A DNA stretch of 64,000 nucleotides from Aldehydirespirator sp965221605 (GTDB lineage: Bacteria > Actinomycetota > Acidimicrobiia > Acidimicrobiales > Aldehydirespiratoraceae). This document shows positions 44,563 to 51,388 of the stretch, one piece after another (position 1 is the first letter of the stretch; each line of letters begins with the position of its first letter). A program made the translations under genes and the position numbers. The stretch spans positions 62,001 to 126,000 of the forward strand of contig CBDCSK010000002.1 of NCBI GenBank assembly GCA_965221605.1, written 5' to 3'. The notes below the pieces were generated by a model, which saw only the letters and a program-made list of their open reading frames with translations, was not told where the DNA came from and ran no database searches.

Positions 44563-45336
44563 ATGGCCCATGATCTGATCTTGTTGCGCCACGGCCGCAG
44601 TGAGTGGAACGACCGGAACCTGTTCACCGGCTGGCACGACTGCGGCCTCAACGACGCCGGCCGGGCCGAGGCCCGCCGCGCCGCCGAGCTGCTGGCGGAG
44701 GCCGGCCTGATCCCGACCGCGGTGCACACGTCGGTGCTGCGACGGGCCACCGAGACCACCGGGATCGTGCTCGACGCCCTCGGCCTCGACTCCCTGGAGG
44801 TCCGCCGCAGCTGGCGACTCAACGAGCGCCACTACGGCGAGCTGACCGGTCTCGACAAGGCGGCCACCCTCCGGGCCCACGGCCCCGAGCAGCTCCAGCG
44901 CTGGCGCCGGGGCTACGACACCCCGCCCCCGCCCATCAGCGCCGGCAACGAGTTCAACCCCAACCACTCGCCGCTCTACGCCGGCCTCCCGCCCGAGCTG
45001 ATACCGCTGACCGAGAGCCTCGCCGACGTGCTGGTGCGGCTGCTGCCCTACTGGCACGACGCCATCGTCGGCGACCTGCGCAAGGGGCACACCGTGCTGG
45101 TCTCGGCCCACGGCAACAGCCTGCGGGCCCTGGCCAAGCACCTGGACGGGATCTCCGACGACGGCATCGGCGACCTCAACATCCCCACCGGCATGCCCCT
45201 GCACTACGTGCTCGGCCCGGACATGTTCCCGGTAGGGCCCAAGCACCCCCTGGAGCGCGCTCTGGACCCCGAAGCCGCAGCCGCGGCCGCAGCCGAGGTG
45301 GCCGCCCAAGCCTCCCGCCCGGGCACTAGACCCTAA
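44563..45336 (+). CDS. gpmA: 2,3-bisphosphoglycerate-dependent phosphoglycerate mutase
   Basis: GpmA interconverts 3- and 2-phosphoglycerate in glycolysis. The 257-residue protein starts at ATG 44563 (MAHDLILLRHGRSEWN) with the phosphohistidine motif RHG, plus ERHYGELTGLDK and the second catalytic His in SAHGNSLRAL. The C-terminal 25 residues are Ala-rich. It is divergent from dnaK; frames extending upstream into the shared promoter are not real. Confidence 0.96.
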   Translation: MAHDLILLRHGRSEWNDRNLFTGWHDCGLNDAGRAEARRAAELLAEAGLIPTAVHTSVLRRATETTGIVLDALGLDSLEVRRSWRLNERHYGELTGLDKAATLRAHGPEQLQRWRRGYDTPPPPISAGNEFNPNHSPLYAGLPPELIPLTESLADVLVRLLPYWHDAIVGDLRKGHTVLVSAHGNSLRALAKHLDGISDDGIGDLNIPTGMPLHYVLGPDMFPVGPKHPLERALDPEAAAAAAAEVAAQASRPGTRP

Positions 45337-45507
45337 CTACAAACCCCTATGTCAAAGGCCATTTCTTAGCAACTGAGCGATAGACTGGCCTCTGATTTGT
45401 CCGCCACTCACGGTCGAGCGTGTTGGTATGGGACCTCAGTTCGACCTTACACTTCCGCACGAACGACGAGGGTTACATCCTGAGCGGTTAGAACGAGGAG
45501 CAGAGGA

Positions 45508-45903
45508 TTGGAACGCAAGAGGCGAATCAGTATCCCAGGGCAGGTCGAGACGGCCAAGACGCAAGCCCTGAAGTCCCTCCATGCGGTCGAGGTCGTTCAG
45601 ATCGAGACTTCGACCACCGCATTGAACGTCGAACCTCCTCCTGCTGGACACCCTCTTGAGAAGCTGATTGATCAATGGGCGGAGATAGCCGTTTCGCACG
45701 CGATGGTCCGCACTACGAAAGACCCTGCTGGCCTTATCGCAACGGTCGCCGGAATCGATGGAGCTTGGGGCTTCGGCCAGTCAGAGGACGAAGCGCTGGA
45801 CGATCTGAGGTCCGTGCTTGTGGATTGGGTGAATCTCAAGCTTGAGGACGGCGACGACGACATCCCCGGCATGGAGGGCGTGCACCTAGTCATCGCACAA
45901 TGA
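45508..45903 (+). CDS. hicB: HicB-like antitoxin
   Basis: The 131-residue protein starts at a TTG with GAGGAG 7 bases upstream. The C-terminal two thirds (GLIATVAGIDGAWGFGQSEDEALDDLRSVL) have the HicB fold pattern, including the G-x-G-Q/S-x-x-E-A helix. It lacks an obvious C-terminal RHH or HTH. HicB neutralises the HicA ribonuclease; the order antitoxin-toxin with a 4-base ATGA overlap supports one unit. About 170 bases of featureless sequence separate it from gpmA. Confidence 0.75.
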   Translation: MERKRRISIPGQVETAKTQALKSLHAVEVVQIETSTTALNVEPPPAGHPLEKLIDQWAEIAVSHAMVRTTKDPAGLIATVAGIDGAWGFGQSEDEALDDLRSVLVDWVNLKLEDGDDDIPGMEGVHLVIAQ

Positions 45904-46124
45904 GCCGCCGGTTAGTGCCGGTTGCGCCACGCGAAGTCGTCAAGCGCCTCAGGAAATTCGGCTTTGAAGGCCCACGGCAGGGCACCAATCACGACTTCAT
46001 GCAAAAGGGAAAGAAGAAGGTTCGCGTCTCAACCCGTCATAACGACGATGTCGGCATCGACCTACTCAAGAACATCTTGAAGCAAGCAGGCATCTCCCGT
46101 GAAGAGTGGTTCGATGCGGAATGA
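45900..46124 (+). CDS. hicA: HicA-family mRNA interferase toxin
   Basis: The 74-residue basic protein has the HicA double-stranded-RNA-binding-like fold: VKRLRKFGFEGPRQGTNHDF with the catalytic His in TNHDF, then a basic strand KKKVRVSTRHNDDVG and LLKNILKQAGISREEW. HicA cleaves mRNA when freed from HicB. The C-terminus LKQAGISREEWF is typical of the family. Confidence 0.88.
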   Translation: MSRRLVPVAPREVVKRLRKFGFEGPRQGTNHDFMQKGKKKVRVSTRHNDDVGIDLLKNILKQAGISREEWFDAE

Positions 46125-46133
46125 CGAGATCAG

Positions 46134-46326
46134 CTATTCCTCGTGGGCGAGCAACCCGGACGTGGCTAGCGCCTCGGTGACTTCGACTCCACCGGCGACC
46201 AGGGCCCTGAACGTGGATGCTCGGGCTTGCAGGTCCATCGGGTAGCCATCGAAGCGCCGCCGTACCGGCGTACTCATCCGTAGGGTCAACTCATGCGCTA
46301 GCAGCCGGAATGGGATGTTGGCCTCG
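46134..46326 (-). pseudogene. Degraded gene fragment, possible phage portal C-terminus
   Basis: An open minus-strand segment of about 64 codons ends at a TAG (46134-46136). It reads in part MSTPVRRRFDGYPMDLQARA then FRALVAGGVEVTEALATSGL, resembling the C-terminal tails of actinophage portal proteins. The frame is closed upstream by a TGA near 46326 with no full-length gene. The identification is tentative. Confidence 0.3.
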
Positions 46327-46465
46327 GATCAAAGGCGTCGATGACCACTGCCGAACGTTAGCGTTCATGTGCCCAGCGTCCTCCCCGGCGTGTTCGTCGC
46401 CCGTGTGGCGGCTGACAGTGCCGACGGTGCCACGGTTGTCGGAGCCTGAGCACCGATCCTCTTCT

Positions 46466-46522
46466 AAACCGACATCCCAGCATGTTGTAGACCGACATCG
46501 CGAGGCGTTGAAAGCCGACATC
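46466..46522. repeat. Three direct repeats with exact 23-bp period
   Basis: The 8-mer CCGACATC occurs at 46469, 46492 and 46515, exactly 23 bases apart; the flanks of the first two spaced copies are also similar (minus strand GATGTCGGYYT...AAC). A period that is not a multiple of three rules out coding repetition. The pattern resembles the multiple terminal repeats at the ends of IS21-family elements. It lies in the gene-poor gap 46125-46698, whose other contents are a pseudogene fragment and nothing else recognisable. Confidence 0.5.
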
Positions 46523-46698
46523 CAACAGTGGAGCAGGCATCATCCCTCTCGGCGATCGCTTGCGCGCCGCACCGATCAGCATCCTCTGGCAGTAGCGCTC
46601 TCAGGTCCGGCTCGGGGACGTTCCCGCGCGAATCGGTCAAGGCGTATATCGCCGCGACCCGTGCTGCGAGCACGATCACGCCGCGGCTTGACTCGGAA

Positions 46699-48060
46699 CT
46701 AATCGAGAGTTGGCCTAAGAGCACCAAGTGTGTCGTCTACGGCGCTGACGAGTTGTTCGATCTCGGTTTCACGCATCGGCGTGGAGACCGCTCCGGCGCA
46801 GCTGTAGATCAACAGGACCCCGGAGTCAAGGAGCGCGTCGAAGAACAGCTTGTGCCGGTCTGCCTGCGCGGGGCTGGCGTAGGTCTCCCGATAGTTACGG
46901 GGCGCGGTGGGCTGCATGTGGATCCGGAACATCGAGCCTGCTCCGGTGACGCTCGCTTCGACACCGCGCTGGGCGATGACCTCGGCGATGCCCTCTCTCG
47001 CCAACTGGCCGAGCCGGTTGAGCCGCTGGACCTCTTCGGGCGGGAAGAGTTCCATAGCGATGAGTCCGGCGGTGACGGTGATGGGGTTGGCTGAGAACGT
47101 CCCCGAATGAGGCATGGCGTAGTGATCGCTGTGGGGGTTCATGACGCTCATGACCTCGGCGCCGCCGGCTACCGCTCCGACGGGGAAGCCGCCGCCGATA
47201 ATCTTGCCGAGCGCCGTGATGTCGGGCGTGAGGCCGTATTGCTGCTGGGCGCCGCCGTAGCTGTTGCGGAAGGTGACCACCTCGTCGGCGACGATCAGTG
47301 CGCCGTTGCGGACGGTCCATTCACGCAACGCGGTCACGTATTCGCGATCTGCGGGGCACAGCCCGGCTCGATGCGGCATCACGTCAACCAGTACACAGGC
47401 GATCTCCGTGGCGTGGCGGTCGAGGAGTTCGACGGTCCGGTCGATGTCGTTGAACGGCACCACCACGACATCGTCGAGCACTGCATCCGGCGTGCCCTGC
47501 GCGACGGGAATGCTGGCGGGCTGCTCGAGCGGGCCCCAGTTGTCGGGGGTGGAGGTCTGGCTGACCTCGGCGAAGTCGTAGGTTCCGTGGTAGGTGCCTT
47601 CTGCCTTGGCGATCTTGGGACGCCCAGTGAACGCTCGTGCGGTCTTGAGGGCGCACATGACCGCTTCGGTGCCGGAGTTGACGAACCGGATCTGTTCAAG
47701 ACTCTCGACGCGTTCGCACAGATGCTCCGCGAACTGCAACTCGACTTCGGTTGCGAGGGTGTGGGCAGTGCCATGTCGAAGTTGCTCGGTAACGGCTGTG
47801 ACGATCGCAGGGTGGCTGTGGCCGTGGATGAGCGATGCCATGTTGTTGGCGAAGTCGATGCGCTCGACGCCTTCTACGTCGGTAATGCGACACCCCGAGG
47901 CGTGCGATGCGTAGATGGGGTGGGGCTTGCGCAGCACGGTGTTGCGGCTGACCCCGCCGGGCATCACTCTCACAGCGCGGCGGTAGAGGGTTTCGGACTC
48001 GGTCATGGCCTCGGCATCGGTCATGGCCTCGGCATCGGTCATGGCCTCGGCATCGGTCAT
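46699..48060 (-). CDS. Class III aminotransferase, glutamate-1-semialdehyde aminomutase-like
   Basis: The 453-residue PLP enzyme has the PLP lysine K286 in ALGKIIGGGFPVGA, the cofactor-binding D259 in VADEVVTF, and NSGTEAVMCALKTARAFTGRPKI. This is closest to the GSA aminomutase branch, which also holds beta-amino-acid transaminases. It lacks haem-pathway context and follows KamA and CoA-transferase genes, so a beta-transaminase role (beta-amino acid to beta-keto acid) is inferred. The N-terminus has MTDAEA three times, encoded by an 18-bp tandem repeat with four in-frame ATGs (48060, 48042, 48024, 48006). The first ATG overlaps the CoA-transferase B stop (ATGA). Annotation as HemL would be misleading. 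Confidence 0.85.
   Translation of the reverse strand: MTDAEAMTDAEAMTDAEAMTESETLYRRAVRVMPGGVSRNTVLRKPHPIYASHASGCRITDVEGVERIDFANNMASLIHGHSHPAIVTAVTEQLRHGTAHTLATEVELQFAEHLCERVESLEQIRFVNSGTEAVMCALKTARAFTGRPKIAKAEGTYHGTYDFAEVSQTSTPDNWGPLEQPASIPVAQGTPDAVLDDVVVVPFNDIDRTVELLDRHATEIACVLVDVMPHRAGLCPADREYVTALREWTVRNGALIVADEVVTFRNSYGGAQQQYGLTPDITALGKIIGGGFPVGAVAGGAEVMSVMNPHSDHYAMPHSGTFSANPITVTAGLIAMELFPPEEVQRLNRLGQLAREGIAEVIAQRGVEASVTGAGSMFRIHMQPTAPRNYRETYASPAQADRHKLFFDALLDSGVLLIYSCAGAVSTPMRETEIEQLVSAVDDTLGALRPTLD
48004..48060. repeat. 18-bp tandem repeat spanning the aminotransferase start
   Basis: Three identical 18-base units plus a terminal CAT encode MTDAEA-MTDAEA-MTDAEA-M on the minus strand. Each unit brings its own ATG, so copy number changes would move the start codon without breaking the frame. 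Confidence 0.9.
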
Positions 48061-48782
48061 GTGGTGTTCTCCAAGTGTGGGGCTCTACCCGGACTGCCCA
48101 GAGATGCGGAGTCATCGGTGAGTGTGCCTCCGCCGGCGTCGACTATGGGCGCGGCGGTTCGCTCCACCAGGTCGCTGAGCGTGATCCCTGGTGCCAGATC
48201 ACGCACAACGAAACCTGGCGACGTGATGTCGATGACGGCGAGGTCGGTGTAGACGCGGTCTGCTACGCCTTTGCCGGTGAGCGGGTAGCGGCATTCCGTG
48301 ACGAGCTTGGGTTCGCCGTTGCGGGTGCAGTGGCTCGTGACCACGTACACCGCCTTGACGCCGGAGACGAGATCCATGGCGCCGCCGACCGCGGGCACCG
48401 CGCCGGTGCCGGCGGACCAGTTGGCAAGATCGCCGTTGACAGCGACTTCAAGAGCGCCGAGTACGCAGATATCGAGGTGACCGCCGCGAATCATCGCGAA
48501 GCTGTCGGCGTGATGGAAGAACGACGCTCCCGGAACTGTGGTGACTGGCCGTTTGCCGGCGTTGATGAGTTCGGGGTCTTCCTCGCCTTCCGGCGGCGGA
48601 GGACCCATCCCCAGTAGCCCGTTCTCCGTATGGAGGATCACTTCCTTGTCGTCGGGGAGGTGATGTGCGACCGTCTCGGGCATGCCAATGCCAAGATTCA
48701 CGTACGCGCCATCCGGGATGTCGAGCGCGACTCGCTTGGCGATCTCTGTGCGAGTCCATCCTTGCAGCGCCGGTGCTTTCAC
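48057..48782 (-). CDS. 3-oxoacid CoA-transferase subunit B
   Basis: This 241-residue subunit carries the catalytic glutamate in HTENGLLGMG (E53), the glutamyl-CoA-forming residue of family I CoA-transferases, and the motif GAMDLVSGVKAVYVV. Together with subunit A it moves CoA from a donor such as succinyl-CoA to a 3-oxoacid. The GTG start overlaps the subunit A stop (GTGA), and its stop overlaps the aminotransferase start (ATGA). The C-terminal 25 residues are extra. The closest types are SCOT, AtoA and PcaJ; the acyl substrate is not fixed by sequence. Confidence 0.9.
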   Translation of the reverse strand: MKAPALQGWTRTEIAKRVALDIPDGAYVNLGIGMPETVAHHLPDDKEVILHTENGLLGMGPPPPEGEEDPELINAGKRPVTTVPGASFFHHADSFAMIRGGHLDICVLGALEVAVNGDLANWSAGTGAVPAVGGAMDLVSGVKAVYVVTSHCTRNGEPKLVTECRYPLTGKGVADRVYTDLAVIDITSPGFVVRDLAPGITLSDLVERTAAPIVDAGGGTLTDDSASLGSPGRAPHLENTT

Positions 48783-49480
48783 AACCAGTCAGCTCCCGGG
48801 TCAGGGATCCGCAGGGAGCGTTCCTCCTTCACGACGCGATCCACGAAGATGCCGGGGGTGACAACGGTCTCAGGATCTAGCGATCCCGCGGGCGTCACAA
48901 TGCTCGCTTGCACGACTGTGGTATCGGCTGCCATGGCCATCAGCGGCGAGAAGTTGCGAGCGGTCTTGTTGTAGATGAGGTTGCCGTGCCGGTCGGCCGC
49001 CCTGGCCTTGATCAGCGCGACATCGGCGCCCAATGCATGCTCAAGCAGGCAGTCGCGGCCCGCGAACCGTCGCACCGGTTTGCCGTGGGCGAGGATCGTG
49101 CCGGCCGCGGTGGGTGTGTAGAAGGCCGGGATGCCCGCGCCTGCGGCACGGATGCGCTCTGCGAGCGTTCCCTGCGGCACCAGCTCCAACCCGATGCGCC
49201 CGGACCGATACAGCTCGGCGAAGATCTCCGAGTCTGCGCTGCGCGGATACGAGCACACCATCTTGGTGACTCGGCCAGCTTGGATGAGCGCCGCTAGTCC
49301 GGTGGTGCCGCTGCCGGCGTTGTTGCTGACAACGGTCAGTTCGCGGGCCCCCTGCTCGATTAACGCATCGATCAGCTCGGTGGGGCTGCCGGCTTCGCCG
49401 AAGCCTCCGATCATCACCGTCGCGCCGTCGCGGATGTCGCGTACCGCGGCGGCAGCGTCGACGCAGCGCTTGTCGAGCAC
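48779..49480 (-). CDS. 3-oxoacid CoA-transferase subunit A
   Basis: The 233-residue subunit begins at GTG 49480 (LDKRCVDAAAAVRDI) with the oxyanion-hole region DGATVMIGGFGEAGSP and the conserved VSNNAGSG. RRFAGRDCLLEHALGADVAL and DRHGNLIYNKTARNF are typical of SCOT/AtoD-type A subunits. The start lies 10 bases after the kamA2 stop. Extension of the frame further upstream would run inside kamA2 and is rejected. Confidence 0.9.
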   Translation of the reverse strand: MLDKRCVDAAAAVRDIRDGATVMIGGFGEAGSPTELIDALIEQGARELTVVSNNAGSGTTGLAALIQAGRVTKMVCSYPRSADSEIFAELYRSGRIGLELVPQGTLAERIRAAGAGIPAFYTPTAAGTILAHGKPVRRFAGRDCLLEHALGADVALIKARAADRHGNLIYNKTARNFSPLMAMAADTTVVQASIVTPAGSLDPETVVTPGIFVDRVVKEERSLRIPDPGADWL

Positions 49481-49490
49481 AGTCGGGGCG

Positions 49491-50927
49491 CTACACCAAC
49501 GCGGCGGCGTCTTGTAGTCGTGCTGACTTGAAACGGGCGTAGTCGAACAGTCCGGCGTCGTCGAACAGCACCCGGTCCTCGTAGTCGTCGAACCACAACG
49601 CCTGCGGGTTGCGGCCGACGATGCACATGCGGCCGCGGTCGGGGGCGTCGGCCGCGTTGCGCAGGATCTTGAACACCACGAACCCGTTCTCGGAGCCTGG
49701 CAGCCCTGCGATGGGCTTGTCGGACACGGCAGCGACCTCTGTCTTGCCCTTGTAGTGGGTGATGGACAGCCGGGCGTGGTTCTCGACGCCGGAGAGGCCC
49801 TTCTGGGAGTCGTTGAGGATCTGCCAGGCGGTCTCGATGGGCACATTGAACGCCCGGTAGGCGACGATGTCGCGGCCGCAGAAGAAGTAGTGGTTCTCCA
49901 CCCCGACCCGCTTGAGGAGCCCTTGCATGATCCGCAGAGCGTCGGCGTCGTCGTTGACGCCTCTGATGATCGGAGACTGGTTCTCGACGCTGATCCAGCC
50001 CCTCGACACCACCGCATCGAGCGCCCGACGGGTGTTGGGATGCCACACCGGGAAGCCTTCGGCGTCCTCGACGTAGTCGCCGTCGGCGTCCTTGGCGAGC
50101 AGCTCGTCGGGATGGTTGAAGTGCGTCATCAGCCTGAACCCGACCTCGGGGTAGGTCTCGTGGAACCGGTCGAGCAGGTCCAGGAACGCGTCATCGAACC
50201 GATCCGGATGGAACGCGAGCTCCTTGGTGCCCAACCGGATGGCTTCCACGCCGGCCTCCGCCAGCGCGGTGAACCAGGCCGCCAGCTTGGAGTTGGGCAG
50301 CACCATCGGGTCGCCGCCCGACAGCAGCATCTCCCGCAGCTTCTCGCGGCCGGAGTCGGGATGGACTCCGCCGTTGGTCGCTACCGCGGCGTTGTGGTCC
50401 CGCACATAGGCGACGACCTCTGGGATCTTGGCGATGCCCTTCTTCTCGACGGTGCCGTCCTGGCGGGGGATCTCTTTGCGGGCGATGAGTTCCTCCCGGT
50501 AGCAGAACCGGCAGTGCGCCGAGCAGGTCGACACCACATACAACAGACCCATCTCATACTTGTGCAGTAGCCCTTCCACGGGGCTGAAGTCCATCTGGTA
50601 GCCGGGATCCTCTGATCCTTCGAGGTTCAGCGTCTCCTCCGGTGTGGCCTTCACGAGCTTCTGCAACTCGGGGCTGTTGCGGGCGATATCGAAGTAGTGG
50701 CGGGTCATCTTGACGGGCATGCGCTGCTCGATGTCGCGTTCGGTGCCGCGGATCTGCAACAGCCCGTCGAGCTCGGTCTGGCTGTAGAAGCCGCGCATGT
50801 CCCCGGGGGCGGTGCCTTTGATGAACGGGTCTAGGCCGTTGAGGATCTGCCGGTCATAGCGCGGGTTCTCGACATGGTCGAGAACCCGCTGTTCTCTCTG
50901 GGTGGGCTCGTACTTGGTGATGCTCAT
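49491..50927 (-). CDS. KamA-family radical SAM aminomutase (copy 2)
   Basis: The 478-residue protein is a close paralogue of the one at 4313-5872. The radical SAM motif CSAHCRFC is at 135-142, SGGDPMVL is near 203, and the putative PLP lysine is in YKGKTEV at about 395. As in copy 1, the positions that hold lysine-binding aspartates in lysine 2,3-aminomutase read FCGRD and THYKGK, so the substrate is probably not lysine. Unlike copy 1 it is the first gene of a tightly packed unit with a CoA-transferase and a class III aminotransferase, which suggests alpha-to-beta amino shift followed by beta-transamination. ATG 50927 follows a GGAG site. Confidence 0.87.
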   Translation of the reverse strand: MSITKYEPTQREQRVLDHVENPRYDRQILNGLDPFIKGTAPGDMRGFYSQTELDGLLQIRGTERDIEQRMPVKMTRHYFDIARNSPELQKLVKATPEETLNLEGSEDPGYQMDFSPVEGLLHKYEMGLLYVVSTCSAHCRFCYREELIARKEIPRQDGTVEKKGIAKIPEVVAYVRDHNAAVATNGGVHPDSGREKLREMLLSGGDPMVLPNSKLAAWFTALAEAGVEAIRLGTKELAFHPDRFDDAFLDLLDRFHETYPEVGFRLMTHFNHPDELLAKDADGDYVEDAEGFPVWHPNTRRALDAVVSRGWISVENQSPIIRGVNDDADALRIMQGLLKRVGVENHYFFCGRDIVAYRAFNVPIETAWQILNDSQKGLSGVENHARLSITHYKGKTEVAAVSDKPIAGLPGSENGFVVFKILRNAADAPDRGRMCIVGRNPQALWFDDYEDRVLFDDAGLFDYARFKSARLQDAAALV

Positions 50928-51116
50928 GGTTTTCTCCGCTCGGTAGATTCGGGTGTCGGGGTCCGGTGCCGGGACTTGTCGCCTGTGAGAGGTGGTTGGT
51001 CTGGTGTTGGCCTCCAGGGCCGGGCGGGGCGCTCGATCCGCTTGGTCTCATCGTCGGTTCCATCGAAGATTGAGACCGGGCTGCGAGTCCCCGCCCGGCT
51101 GTCCTGGAGGGGATTC

Positions 51117-51144
51117 ACCGCGCCGACGTTCTTGTCGGCGCGGT
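51117..51144. terminator. Strong 11-bp hairpin between the Liv and kamA2 modules
   Basis: ACCGCGCCGAC-gttctt-GTCGGCGCGGT is a perfect 11-bp stem with a 6-base loop in the 457-base gap 50928-51384. It lies about 240 bases after the substrate-binding-protein gene and 190 bases before kamA2. No T-run follows, so it may be an attenuator or part of a mobile remnant. Confidence 0.4.
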
Positions 51145-51204
51145 CTGTTAGCCTGGATCCACCGGCGCGGTGAGGTTTGTGGGGTTGGCGCGTCCACCGG
51201 AAAG

Positions 51205-51264
51205 GCCTCCTGACATGGGAGAATGCTGTTTGAGTCAACAGTGATTCTGGCCATGTGAGGAGGC
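51205..51264. repeat. Nested 60-bp imperfect inverted repeat
   Basis: GCCTCCTGACATG (51205-51217) pairs with CATGTGAGGAGGC (51252-51264) with one mismatch. Inside it, AGAAT/ATTCT and CTGTT/AACAG pair as well. It lies just before an IS1380-like transposase start and may be an insertion-sequence end. Confidence 0.55.
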
Positions 51265-51271
51265 ACTTCCT

Positions 51272-51388
51272 GTGAGCAGCGTAGCGGGTGGTATCGACGG
51301 GATCGAGGCGGTGTTCGACGACGCTTCGCTGGTGGCCGATTCCCCGACCAGCCCACCCCGACCAGCCCATCGGTGGATTCAGGGTTAG
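51272..51388 (+). pseudogene. Truncated IS1380-like transposase N-terminus
   Basis: A GTG-initiated frame reads SSVAGGIDGIEAVFDDASLV for about 24 codons, the pattern seen at the N-terminus of IS1380-family transposases. It then runs into unrelated sequence (with GACCAGCCCA duplicated) and stops. The rest of the element is missing. The identification rests on a short stretch. Confidence 0.4.

Noticed and set aside
46466..46522. CRISPR-like short repeats
   Set aside because: Core match is 8 bases with 23-base period and no typical spacer length.
46699..48060. Annotation of the aminotransferase as HemL (haem biosynthesis)
   Set aside because: No other haem-pathway gene nearby and coupled translation with CoA-transferase genes; the fold is shared with beta-transaminases.
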